Assembly (NCBI GenBank): GCA_027886185.1
Contig: WOAB01000606.1
Location: 2,666,001-2,730,000 of the forward strand
From: Rheum nobile
Taxonomy: Eukaryota; Streptophyta; Magnoliopsida; Caryophyllales; Polygonaceae
DNA length: 64,000 nt
Reading direction: 5' to 3'
Below are positions 21,212 to 31,155 of this stretch, piece by piece. A program made the position numbers and the translations under genes. Numbering within the stretch: position 1 is the first letter of the stretch; the number at the start of each line of letters is the position of its first letter. The notes under the pieces are model-generated. The model was not told the DNA's origin, searched no databases, and was given only the letters and a program-made list of their open reading frames with translations.

Positions 21212-22690
21212 ATGGAAAAGCTTAACGAGATCGCACTAGATCCTTCAAATCCAAACCAGACGGTAAGGGTCGGGTCGGACCTGGACGACTCGACCAGACA
21301 ACAAATACTGGATTTTCTCCGATCTAATGTTGATTGCTTTGCGTGGTCACATGAAGACATGATCGGAATATCTCCAAACATTATTACTCATAAATTGAAT
21401 GTAGATCCGTCTCACCCCCCTGTAAAGCAGAAGCGCAGGAAATTCGCCCTAGAGCGAAATAAGATCGTTGACGACAAAGTCAGGAGCCTGTTGGAAACAG
21501 GAAAAATAAGAGAAGTCAACTACCTCGAGTGGCTGGCTAACGTGGTTGTGGTCCAAAAGAAAAACGGAAAATGGAGAGTCTGCATCGACTTCACCGACCT
21601 TAACAAGGCTTGTCCCAAAGATTCCTTCCCACTTCCTCATATCGACGCCATGGTCGACGCGATGACAGGGCACGAAATGCTATCCTTCATGGACGCGTTC
21701 AGTGGCTACAATCAGATCCTCATGGAACCAGAAGACCAAGAGAAAACGACATTCGTCACAAGCCAAGGTATCTATTGTTACAAAGTAATGCCCTTCGGAC
21801 TAAAAAATGCAGGGACTACTTATCAACGACTAGTCAACAAGATGTTCAAAGATCAGATTGCGAACACAATGGAAGTCTAGATAGACGACATGCTGGTCAA
21901 ATCGAAAAAGAAAAAGGACCACATCAATCACCTCCGCGACAGCTTCGAGGTACTAAAAAGATATAACATGAAATTAAATCCTATGAAATGCTCTTTCGGG
22001 GTGTTGTCAGGAAAATTCTCGGGGTACATGGTGACACAAAGAGGAGTAGAAGCCAGTCCGGAATAGGTCAAGGCCCTCATCAACCTTCGATCCCCTCGAT
22101 GCGTCAAGGACGTGCAAAAGCTGACAGGTCGGATAGCAGCTCTGAACAGATTCATCTCGAAGTTGTCCGACAAATGCAAGCCCTTCCACGACACTCTTAA
22201 GAAGAACAAGTCCTTTCAATGGACAGAAGAACATGAAGTCGCGTTCTAGGATTTGAAGAAATACCTGGCCAGTCCCCTGTTGTTAACCAAACCCAAACAC
22301 GACGAACCATTATTGCTATACCTAGCAGTATCGAAGTCCGCCGTGAGTGCAGTACTGGTCAGAGAAGAAGATGGAAAGCAATCGCCAATCTACTATGTCA
22401 GTCGAACATTACTGCCAGCAGAAACAAGGTACACGTCGCTAGAAAAACTTGTCTTATCACTGGTAATGGCATCGAATAAACTCAAACCATATTTCGAATC
22501 TCATACCATAATTGTCCGCACTAACCATCCTATGAGAGCGATCATGAAGAAACCCGAGCTCACAGGACGAATGGCCAAATGGGCCATACACCTCAGCGGC
22601 TATGACATCGAATACGAGCCCAGAACGACAATCAAATCGCAAGCCTTGGCTGACTTTGTGGTAGACTTCAGCCCGACCCTAGAACAAGAA
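21212..22690 (+). pseudogene. Tat reverse transcriptase and RNase H
   Basis: RT blocks: VVVVQKKNGKWRVCIDFTDL, KACPKDSFPLPHIDAMVDA, MDAFSGYNQILM and YKVMPFGLKNAGTTYQRL. The catalytic box reads V-stop-IDDMLVKS: the Tyr of the usual Y-I-D-D is a TAG (21878-21880). Two further stops (22063-22065, 22247-22249) come before RNase H. RNase H shows YLAVSKSAVSAVLVREEDGK, YYVSRTLLPAETRYTSLEKL and RTNHPMRAIM, with VSKS where the catalytic Asp is expected (D.S), so it is weakened too. Confidence 0.85.
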
Positions 22691-22732
22691 GCCGCCAAAG
22701 AAGCAACACAGTTACTCACGACGGAGGAAATA

Positions 22733-23120
22733 GGTAAATGGGAGCTCCACACTGATGGTGCGTCGAACGCTAGAGGATCGGGGCTAGGGGTCGTGCTGAA
22801 ATCGCCATAAGGGGACAAGATAGCCCAAGCCGTAAGATGCGAATGGGACACGACCAACAACGAAGCTGGATACGAAGCACTCATATTTGGGCTCATTCTG
22901 GCACGCGACCTAGGAGTCTGAGAAATCGAAGTCATCTGCGACTCCCTCTTGGTCGTAAACCATACAAGGGTCGTACAATGCCAAGGACGACAAAATGATA
23001 GCTTATCTGGACGTGGTCAAGAAGCTAATCGACCAATTCCAAACATTCGACATCAGGCAAGTTCCCATAGATCTCAACTCTCAGGCTGACGCACTAGCCA
23101 ACTTGGGGTCCGTCTTGGAC
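22733..23120 (+). pseudogene. Second (archaeal/plant-type) RNase H domain of Tat
   Basis: WELHTDGASNARGSGLGVVL, TTNNEAGYEALIFGLILARD, then EVICDSLLVVN show the Asp, Glu and Asp catalytic residues of an extra RNase H. This domain, in addition to the retroviral-type one, marks the Tat lineage. A stop at 22808-22810, another at 22921 and a frameshift near 22970 interrupt it. It continues as QVPIDLNSQADALANLGS in another frame. Confidence 0.8.
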
Positions 23121-23481
23121 CCAAAGGAATTCCCAAACATCCCACTGGAACACATCACAACACCAGCTGTTCCAAAAACACCCAAGGATTCGAGTACACC
23201 ATTGGAAGAACTTGTCACGATGGAGATAGGTGACTGACCAGAAGAAGACATCGTCAATGATCATGACGACTGGACGCTACCGTACGTCAAATGGTTAAAA
23301 GACGGCATCCTACCCAACGACAAAACGGAAGCAAAAAGGCTGAAGGTACAAGCTATTTCCTTCGATATTATAAGTTATGTCTTGTTCAAGAGATCTGTCA
23401 CAGGGATACTCCTACGATGCCTCAAGACTCCAGAAGTCAGACGCATCTTACAGTCATTACATGAAGTAGAATGTGGAAACC
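23121..23481 (+). pseudogene. Tat integrase, N-terminal part before the nested insertion
   Basis: WTLPYVKWLKDGILPNDKTE, LLRCLKTPEVRRILQSLHEV and ECGN precede the insertion. The integrase zinc region is cut after ECGN by the element at 23482, and HTGGRSLAGKALQTGYYWPT follows at 25577. TSD AAACC is at 23477-23481. Confidence 0.8.
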
Positions 23482-24948
23482 TGATAGGCGTTGTCGTGAC
23501 ACCTATACAAAATAATCCTAAACAAACCTAACTAATGTAGTCTGGTAAGTAAGGGTCGAATCCCACAGAGAATCAAATACTATTCCAATGATGTAATTGT
23601 ATACCAACAAGTAACCAAGGGGGTTTGCTGATTAAAACCAAAATAAATAAAAACAAAGACTTGAAATCAAATTGGAAAAATAACTCAGCCAAACAAATAT
23701 CAACACTTCAGATTGATAGATCGATCATTGGTTATTCCTAGTCCTCAATACTCATGAAAGTCCTAATCCTTGTTCTGAAATAGTTACCAGTCCAACCAGT
23801 CTTGATAACCCTAACTATTAAACAAATCCCTACTAACCTTTACGATTTAATTCAATAGCAGCAGGAAGTTCAGGAATAGATAGGTACATGCAAGTGTAGC
23901 AACCAGTCATATAATTGCATGCAATTAATTCTCTACACAAACTAAGGGATTTAGATTCTCAACCAGTATCCTCTAATCCTTAGTAGTATGATCAATAACA
24001 ATCTCAACAGGTTGTATGGAAAAGGGGAACCAATAGCATAATACTAATTTCTCTAGGTTGTCAGACTAGAGGGAACTACTATTAACAATCTAATTGATTT
24101 CCTAATCAACAAATCAAGGGGAATCGATATACGATCAATGAGATTAAGCACGAGAGAAAATTAATACAATCATAGAAAGAGTAAAGGAATAACCTCACAA
24201 TCCAATCAATCCAAAGGCTTCAATTGTCTGCCTGAGCAAAAGGGAAAAACAACGATGAATGAAACTAGGTCTAACTATTTTCTCTCTGGCAACTAGGTTT
24301 TTGAGAATTGGATTCTCTCTAAAAAGTCTTAAACCTAACTTAAATACTAAAGTAATAATTCAGAAATAAAGAAAAGAAAAATAACAAACTTGGAAATAAA
24401 GTTTCGGAAATAAAATAAAACGGGAATAAGAAAACTCGTAAAAGACTTTCAGCGCGTCTCCACCGCGGGTGCGGTGGCTCCACCGCCGGGTGCGGCCATT
24501 TAACAGAAACTCCAATTCTCTGACGACCTCGCCGCGGGTGCGGCAGTGCCCACCGCTGGGTGCGGTGGGATTCCAGTACTTCAGCTTCTGCGACACTTCA
24601 GTAAAAACGCCATAACTTTTGATTCCCAACTCGGATTGCGCTCATATTTTGAGGACTTGTAGTAGACTTCAAGATCTAACTCCTCGAATTGGAATCACTC
24701 CATTTGGACATCTGAGTAGAGAGAACGAACCATTTAAATTCAGCCCACTGTTCTTCTACTCTTCTCTTCACTTCCTTGGCGTCTTCTCCTTGTGGCTTCC
24801 TATGATCTCCAAAACAGCTCAAACACCTCCAAAAACACCAAACTTTGCCCCCAAACGCCATACACATGAATGTGTCTAAATCTACCCGAATGGCACCAAT
24901 AAACCCTCTAATAACTCTTACTTAATCCCTACAAAGTAGTGCTTATCA
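23482..24948 (-). repeat. Athila-like 3' LTR, 1467 bp
   Basis: Minus-strand ends TGATAAGCACTACTTTGTAG and CAACGCCTATCA. Positions 24677-24948 are repeated at 25303-25574. A TATTTAAG box lies at 24346-24339 (minus). Confidence 0.85.
24463..24565. repeat. CCGC-N-GCGG inverted-repeat array in the minimal element's LTR
   Basis: Four motifs: CCGCGGGTGCGG (24463), CCGCCGGGTGCGG (24483), CCGCGGGTGCGG (24532) and CCGCTGGGTGCGG (24553). The copy nearest the TATTTAAG box (minus, 24346) is 117 bp from it. Confidence 0.85.
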
Positions 24949-25302
24949 AACTCTCCCATGCTTAGAACTTTGCTCGTCCTCGAGTAAACTAAAAGAAAGT
25001 CCACTCCTCCAATGCAGCACCCAAGGTCTCAGGAAGCATATCCTCCAACTAAGAGTCACCTAACCCATGCCAAAGCTCCTGGCACCAATCTCATCTACAA
25101 CACATCCATACTCAACAAGCTTAAGGGGCAAGCAGAGTACTTCCCCCAAGCTTAACCCGGACATCCAATAGTGTGAGTAACCTCTAATCCTAGCCTCCAT
25201 CTATTGCTCCTTATGCCTCCCAGAGTGACCTACCCGACAATCCTTCTTTGACTCCTCTTCTTATGACGCCTCGCCAAGAATAAAGATCTAACCATTTGGA
25301 CA

Positions 25303-25574
25303 TAACTCCTCGAATTGGAATCACTCCATTTGGACATCTGAGTAGAGAGAACGAACCATTTAAATTCAGCCCACTGTTCTTCTACTCTTCTCTTCACTTC
25401 CTTGGCGTCTTCTCCTTGTGGCTTCCTATGATCTCCAAAACAGCTCAAACACCTCCAAAAACACCAAACTTTGCCCCCAAACGCCATACACATGAATGTG
25501 TCTAAATCTACCCGAATGGCACCAATAAACCCTCTAATAACTCTTACTTAATCCCTACAAAGTAGTGCTTATCA
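25303..25574 (-). repeat. Stub of the 5' LTR of the minimal element
   Basis: Matches 24677-24948 almost base for base. It is the first 272 bp of the LTR, joined directly to internal sequence at 25302. Confidence 0.85.
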
Positions 25575-26491
25575 AAACCACACCGGAGGACGAAGCCTCT
25601 CGGGGAAAGCCTTGCAAACCGGATACTACTGGCCCACAGCGAATAAAGACACGATGGAGTACACCAAGAAGTGTGATGCCTGCCAACGACATGCACCCGT
25701 TCCTCATCAACCCTCAGAACTCCTACATCCGACTCCAGCACCATGGCCCTTCATGAGATGTGGGATGGACATCGTCGGAAAACTCCCCCCTGTGTCGGGT
25801 CAATGAGTCTTCTTCCTTGCCATGATAGACTATTTCTCCAAATGGATCGAAGCTGAAGCCTACCGAGAGATAAAAGATCAACACGTCATTTTGTTTATAA
25901 AACGTAATATCTTGTGCAGATTTGGTGTCCCATCAGAAATCGTGTGCGACAATGGCTCCCAATTCATCAGTCATAAGACTCGAGCTTTTGCGACCAGTGG
26001 AACATCAGACTGGTCACAACCACTCCTCGATATCTGCAATCTAACGGACAAGCCGAGTCTAGCAACAAAATCATCGTCAACAACCTCAAGAAACGCCTCA
26101 TAGGGGCTAAAGGAAATTGGGCAGACGAACTCCCTCTCATCCTCTAGTCCGACAGGACCACCCCAAAGAATGCGACTGGACAATCACCATTCTCACTCGT
26201 CTACGGAAGTGAAGCGGTCATTCCCGCCGAGCTATTGGTTCCGATGGCCCGTTACAGTCTTCAGACAAATGAACAAAATGACATCGAGCTATCGCACAAC
26301 TTGGACACAGTGGATGAGACTAGGGAAAGAGCCAGAATTAGAATGGTCAGGTTCCAACAACAGGTCGCAAGGAGTTACAACAAAAATGTTCGAGCCAAAG
26401 TCTTCAAAGTTGGCGATTGGGTGCTCAGAAAGATGTTCCGGAACACCAAGAATCCGACCGACGGAAAGCTCGCACCTCAGTGGGAAGGACC
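25575..26491 (+). pseudogene. Tat integrase, zinc end and catalytic core
   Basis: Starts HTGGRSLAGKALQTGYYWPT, then KKCDACQRHAPVPHQPSELL (zinc Cys pair). The catalytic residues are Asp in GMDIVGKLP/MIDYFSKW, Asp in VCDNGSQFIS and Glu in NGQAESSNK. A frameshift near 25975 and stops at 25806 and 26144 break it. FSLVYGSEAVIPAELLVPMA and KVGDWVLRKMF follow, and the frame is cut after LAPQWEGP by the composite element (TSD GGACC, 26487-26491). Confidence 0.85.
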
Positions 26492-26736
26492 TGATAAGCA
26501 CTACTTTGTAGGGCTTAACTAAGAGTTATTAGAGGGTTTTATTGGTGCCATTCGGGTAGATTTAGACACATTCCTGTGCATGGCGTTTGGGGGCGAAGTC
26601 TGGTGTTTTTGGAGTTGTATGAGCTATTTTGGATATCATAGGAGACACTGAGGAAGGAAGCCACCAAAAGAAGACGCCAAGGAAGTGAAGACGAGAGGTT
26701 AGGAGGCGAAGCCAAGGAGTGAAGGCCGAGCATTAA

Positions 26737-26868
26737 CCGCGACCGCGGGCAAGGGTGCCGCGATCGCGGTTCCTCGGGCAAGTCGAGAGTTTTCCGCAGG
26801 CGCGGAGGAATGTGAAGAGCGCGGAGCCACAAGAGGCCGCGATCGCGGTAAATGGGCCGCGATCGCGG
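26737..26868. repeat. CCGC-N-GCGG array, first LTR
   Basis: CCGCGACCGCGG at 26737 and CCGCGATCGCGG at 26758, 26837 and 26857, plus half-sites. CCGCGATCGCGG is a perfect 12-bp palindrome. Confidence 0.9.
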
Positions 26869-26985
26869 GTCGTCGACGCTGGAAGTTCTGACTTTTCCCG
26901 AGTCTATCTTTTCTAATTTATTTTCTTATTTTTCCATTTTATTTCGTTTCTTTTCAGTTGGGCTAGGTCATTTGTTAAGCCCACC

Positions 26986-26993
26986 TATATATA
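26986..26993 (+). promoter_or_regulatory. Probable TATA box, first LTR
   Basis: TATATATA in CCACCTATATATACTC, 118 bp after the last CCGC-N-GCGG motif. The same box is at 33692 and 40425 in the other LTRs, also 118 bp from the array. Confidence 0.65.
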
Positions 26994-27826
26994 CTCTCTT
27001 AGTTTTAGGTTTTAAAGGAGAGACTCTCATATCAGGTTTTTAGAGTTTTTTACATCATCGTTGTTTTCTCAAGACTATGGAAGGCTAAGCACTTTTGCTT
27101 AGTCCGGTAATGGAAGCATAAGTTTATTCATCTGGTTGTGAGGTTTTGTTCCTATCTATCTTATCCTATTGAGTTATATCTTTTCTCTTGAGCAAATTCT
27201 TATTTCGATGTTTGTTGGTTTATCTAGATTGATCACCTAGGTTTATTGCTTTCATTCATATTGCTAATACTAGGGAACTGTTGGGCTAACGCTCTAGTTC
27301 GAGTAGCGAGCATAGATTCTTATCTGCCACTGTGGAATTTATCTATGTAGGGAATTGATTACATGTTGAATGGTTCTGGTTGAGGTGTTATGTGTATCCT
27401 GGTTAATTCTTATGTTCATTGCTGCCTTTGGGTTGAATCACTAGTGGTGCTAGGGTTATTCATTGGTAAGGGTTCTTAGGGATGGTTTCCCTATTAATCT
27501 ACACAAGATTAGGACAGGAATAACCGAATAGGAAGATAGGGCATAATCAAGGAACAACCTTTGAATGACTTATGTGGACATTACTTGGCTAAGTGTTTTC
27601 TCTCTTTGATATTTTCATCATATACTTTGTTGTGTTTGACTTAATTGTGACCAACCAACCTACAACCCCCCCCCCCCCCTTCTTGTTACTGTTGCATGCG
27701 AACAACACATAGATTAATCCCTTCCTCTCTGTGGATTCAACCCCTGCTTACCCTAACTACTTGTTTAGGTTTTGCTAGGATTTTATTTGATTGATTAGGT
27801 GATACGACTTAAGCCTGCTATCAAAT

Positions 27827-27844
27827 TGGCGCCATTGCCGGGGA
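27827..27844 (+). promoter_or_regulatory. Primer binding site, tRNA-Asp type (unit 1)
   Basis: TGGCGCCATTGCCGGGGA, 3 bp after the LTR; one base differs from the Athila PBS. The same site is at 34534-34551 in unit 2. Confidence 0.85.
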
Positions 27845-27908
27845 GGCAAGCGTTGATTTTTTTCTGTGTTTGTTTGTGTGTTGTGTTCCTTTGGTGTGGA
27901 CCTATCTT

Positions 27909-29852
27909 ATGGTCCACACCCGTGCTACTAATTCCCCTCTACTTGGTTTTAATTCAGAGATTGAGAGAACCCTTTCCCAGGGTCGTAGAATAAATCGTGC
28001 TTTGGTTTTTGATAATCCTGCGTTCGAGATGGCTGACGCAGAGCAGACGTTGAGACAGTTGACCGCCCCTAACATGCAGCAGCAACCACTGGTTGTGCAG
28101 TTTCCTGAGTTGGGCGAGGGCGTAAATTTCGAGCTGAAGTCTGGGTTGATCCACTTACTCCCTCACTTCCATGGGATGAGTGGTGAAGACCCCAACAAGC
28201 ATCTTGCTGAGTTCCATTCGGTGTGTAGCAGTATGAAGCAGAAGAACGTGACGGAGGACCAGATCAAGTTGAGGGCCTTTCCTTTTTCGCTGAAGGATGC
28301 GGCCAATGACTGGTTCTACTATCTCACTCCAGGGAGCATTGACACTTGGGTCAAGATGAAGAAAACCTTCCTGGAGAAGTACTTCCCAGCTACCAAACTG
28401 AACAGCCTGAAGCGAACTATCAACAACATCGAACAACAGTCTGGTGAATCGCTCTATGAGTATTATGAGTGGTTCAAGAAGATGATATCCAGTTGCCCCT
28501 TCCACGGCTATTCTGAGCAGGACCTCGTACTTTATTTGTACGGTGGTCTTCTTGATGAAGAGAGAAGGATGGTGAACGCTGCTTGTGGGGGGAACATCCT
28601 CAACAAGACTCCTGCTGCAACTTTTGAGATTTTTCTTGAGCTTTCTGAAGGGTCCAGGCAATTCAGTAAAAGGGCGGGCATCCAATCTGTGAGAGCTGCA
28701 GAATCTCAGCCCAATTCTACTCTTCTTGCTGAAATGGCTGAGATGAAGGAGATGATGAGGAGATGTATGATGAGAGGTGGCTTGCAGCAAGTCAAATCAT
28801 ATGGGTTAAGCTATGAAATGACGCATCAAACTGATGTATGCCCCACCCTGCAAGAACCAACTGCTGAGGTGAACGTCATTGGCGGATATGGCCCTCAAAG
28901 GCCAAAATATGACCCGTACTCCAGCACCTACAATCTAGGGTGGAGAGATCACCCAAATCTGAGATACGGGAACCAGCAGAACACTCATCAAGGGCATGAT
29001 ACCCAGGATTTTCAGCAGTACCACCAGCGGCAGTTTCAAGGAGGCCAAGCAGATCAAAGACCACAAGAGCAGGGAGCTGCCCGCATCACCAATCTTGAGG
29101 ATCAGGTCAACACACTGGCGCAGCATATGAATACTTTGGCGCAGACCGTGGGAACCATACATCAAAACATGGTTCAGTTTCAACACGAGACCAAGTCCAG
29201 CATACAGAACCTAGAGAAGCAGGTGGGGCAGATCTCCCAGACAGTTAGCAAGCTTGAAGCTAGAGTGTCACGAGCACTCCCATCTCAAACTGAGATAAAT
29301 CCTAGGCAAAATGTCTACTCCATGACGTCAAGGCCCAGATGGGAGCTTGAAGAAGAAAAGATGGGAGCCAAGAAGTATGAGAACGAACCGCGACCGCGGG
29401 CAATTTGCCGCGATCGTGGGTCTGTTGAGCAAGAGAATGGGCAAGATGCGCCGATTAAGCACGATCGCGGGCAGGATAGCCGCGACCGTGGGGCCCCAGT
29501 GCAAGAACCGCGATCGTGGGGTGAAAACCGCGATCAAATTTCGGAAAACGGGCCATCTCCACTTACTTTCATGATGCGGTATGTCTACCCGGATGGATAT
29601 TTTGACATCCCAGTGTCATTCCCTACAGCACTAGAAGATGACGAACCCATTGAGGGGCTGAAGGGAATGTTCGAGACATTCAGGAACTACAAGGTGACCC
29701 CCCAATTGAGCAAAGTGATGCCTCGCTTTGCAAACTTCCTGAGGGAGCTATGCAAGCTCAAGAAGGAGCAAAAGGAGCGGTCGAAGAAAAAGGTGAAAGT
29801 CAAGAAGGATGTCTCGGCTGTGATGCAAAAAAAAGATCCTGAAAAAGTGTGA
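27909..29852 (+). CDS. Athila-like Gag, unit 1
   Basis: Start ATG 27909 was chosen because MVHTRATNSPLLGFNSEIER resembles Athila Gag N-termini; an upstream ATG at 27870 only adds low-complexity residues. The gag domain has FSLKDAANDWFYYLTPGS, FLEKYFPATKLNSLKRTI and LYEYYEWFKKMISSCPFHGY. The zinc knuckle has lost two of its ligands: C-x2-C is Tyr and Ser, while His and the last Cys remain. A coiled-coil-like part (ITNLEDQVNTLAQHMNTLAQ) follows. Residues about 494-543 are encoded by CCGCGATCGCGG-type motifs, giving repeated RDRG. An extra base in the A-run at 29827-29834 shifts the frame and ends it at 29852. Confidence 0.85.
   Translation: MVHTRATNSPLLGFNSEIERTLSQGRRINRALVFDNPAFEMADAEQTLRQLTAPNMQQQPLVVQFPELGEGVNFELKSGLIHLLPHFHGMSGEDPNKHLAEFHSVCSSMKQKNVTEDQIKLRAFPFSLKDAANDWFYYLTPGSIDTWVKMKKTFLEKYFPATKLNSLKRTINNIEQQSGESLYEYYEWFKKMISSCPFHGYSEQDLVLYLYGGLLDEERRMVNAACGGNILNKTPAATFEIFLELSEGSRQFSKRAGIQSVRAAESQPNSTLLAEMAEMKEMMRRCMMRGGLQQVKSYGLSYEMTHQTDVCPTLQEPTAEVNVIGGYGPQRPKYDPYSSTYNLGWRDHPNLRYGNQQNTHQGHDTQDFQQYHQRQFQGGQADQRPQEQGAARITNLEDQVNTLAQHMNTLAQTVGTIHQNMVQFQHETKSSIQNLEKQVGQISQTVSKLEARVSRALPSQTEINPRQNVYSMTSRPRWELEEEKMGAKKYENEPRPRAICRDRGSVEQENGQDAPIKHDRGQDSRDRGAPVQEPRSWGENRDQISENGPSPLTFMMRYVYPDGYFDIPVSFPTALEDDEPIEGLKGMFETFRNYKVTPQLSKVMPRFANFLRELCKLKKEQKERSKKKVKVKKDVSAVMQKKDPEKV
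29388..29537. repeat. CCGC-N-GCGG motifs inside gag, unit 1
   Basis: CCGCGACCGCGG (29388), CCGCGATCGTGG (29408), CGATCGCGG (29462), CCGCGACCGTGG (29480), CCGCGATCGTGG (29508) and CCGCGATC (29527). Several are GCGG to GTGG variants. The matching array in unit 2 is at 36095-36244. Confidence 0.85.
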
Positions 29853-30300
29853 AGATCCCGGGATGTTTAGTGTACCCTGCAAGATTGGGGAAACCGAGTT
29901 TAGCGAGACATTGCTGGATTTAGAAGCCTCAATCAATGTCCTACCAATGTCCGTCTACAACACCCTCAATGTCGGACCACTAGAAAGCATGGAAATCGTC
30001 ATCCAACTGGCTGACAACTCCGTCATCATTCCTGAGGGCGTTGTGAAGGACGTTTTGGTGAGCGTCGATACCCTCGTCTTTCCTGTAGACTTCTTCGTCA
30101 TGAACACGGGAAAACAAGGAGGACGAGTAATGCTAGGGAGGCCTTTCATGAAGACCTCTAACACAAAGATCGACGTGGGCATAGGTACGATAAGCATGGA
30201 GTTTGACCGGAGGAAGGTAGAGCACAAGCTGAAGTCCATTCAGGAGCATCACCCAGATTCAAGAGTGCAGAGTGTGGTTGCAGGAGGCAACCCAGGTTGA
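29853..30300 (+). pseudogene. Athila-like protease, unit 1 (separated from Gag by frameshift)
   Basis: FSVPCKIGETEFSETLLDLE then ASINVLPMSVYNTL carries the site where Athila proteases have Asp-Leu-Gly-Ala-Ser. Here it is Asp-Leu-Glu-Ala-Ser, so the Gly of the active-site loop is replaced in both units and the enzyme is probably inactive. GGRVMLGRPFMKTSNTKIDV follows. The +1 frameshift at 29827-29834 cuts it from Gag. Sequence after about 30290 jumps straight to the post-integrase motif GGGAGGCAATCC, so pol is deleted here. Confidence 0.8.
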
Positions 30301-31155
30301 GAAGTACAGCAGGACGTCGTGTCGCGACGATAACTATGGCGTTGCTCGGGAGGCAATCCGAGGTATGAGTTGCTGAACTCATCTTTGTTTCTTTGCTTCG
30401 TTAGGATTTGTTATTGTGTTTTTAGAATTCTTTGCTTTAGTTGCCATTTTCTTTTTCTTTTTTTTCTTTCTTCTGTGGGCCGTTAGAACTAACCTTGCAG
30501 CGGAGCCCAAACCTCAGCGACACGCGACCACGGTATCGATCCCGCGATCGCGGTTTCCCCATGATGTTCCACGGAGTTTAGTTCTAAAAAAAACAAACAA
30601 ACAAACGGCCCACAGAATTCAATACCGGCGCGTTTTTTCGAGGCAGTCAACCCTCGTAACTCGCGTCGGCCGTTACGCTACAGGGTATTAACCCCGTGAT
30701 CGCGGCCCCTCGTCGCCGAGCTTATAAGAGCGGGGTGTGGCGGAGGCATTTCACAACACCTCCACCACGCTCTCTCCCTCTCAAACCACTCGGATCTCCA
30801 TTTCCGACCACCGCGACGACACCCTGTAGCCCCGCGACCATTGTTCCGTCACCGCGACGTCGTTTGGGTGAGATCTCCATTTCCCCCTTGGATTTCTCAT
30901 TGCCTCACGAGCCGCGATCGCCGGACCCATGCCCGAAGCCCCGCCACCACTATAGCACCACCAAGGACCACCAGAACCATTTTTTTCAAAGCTTTCTGCT
31001 GCCCAGAAACCGCGATCGCCACTTTCCAGCCCCGCGATCGCGGCCCTTCTTCTCCAGAGGACTTCAATCGAGCATAAACCGCGACCGCGGCCCATACCCC
31101 GCGATCGCGGGCGTCTCCGGTATTCTTTTCGTGCCTCTTACTTCTTCTTCCCACT
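30301..31155 (+). other. Spacer and leader before ORF1, unit 1
   Basis: No protein-coding signal seen. It contains GGGAGGCAATCC (30350), CCGC-N-GCGG motifs at about 30541, 30693, 30912, 31009, 31033, 31079 and 31099, a TATAAGAG box at 30723, and a CT-rich stretch (ACGCTCTCTCCCTCTC at 30768) leading to ORF1. The equivalent in unit 2 is 37076-37888. Confidence 0.6.
30723..30730 (+). promoter_or_regulatory. Possible internal TATA box for ORF1, unit 1
   Basis: TATAAGAG in GAGCTTATAAGAGCGG, followed by a CT-rich leader and ORF1 about 430 bp on. The same box is at 37456-37463 in unit 2. Function is inferred from position and composition only. Confidence 0.4.

Larger units (their letters stand above)
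23482..25574 (-). mobile_element. Minimal Athila-like element with internal deletion
   Basis: A perfect TSD AAACC (23477-23481 and 25575-25579) flanks TGATAGGCG...CTTATCA. On the minus strand: a 272-bp stub of 5' LTR (25574-25303), about 350 bp of 3' internal sequence, and a full 3' LTR (24948-23482, 1467 bp). Nearly all of the internal region and the rest of the 5' LTR are gone, so the deletion happened after insertion. No coding capacity remains. Confidence 0.9.
26492..27823 (+). repeat. Composite element, first LTR, 1332 bp
   Basis: TGATAAGCACTAC to CTGCTATCA. It has a 19-20-bp unit with an extra CCGCGATCGCGG (about 26849-26868) that the other two LTRs lack. Run of 14 C at 27666. Confidence 0.95.

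Noticed and set aside
27870..27908. Upstream ATG as start of unit 1 Gag
   Set aside because: Residues before 27909 are hydrophobic leader-like sequence of the PBS/leader region; ATG 27909 starts the Athila-like Gag N-terminus and is matched at 34616.
28155..28790. 211-codon minus-strand frame opposite gag (also 34862-35497)
   Set aside because: Shadow of the gag coding strand; leucine/serine-rich, no domain, no own signals.
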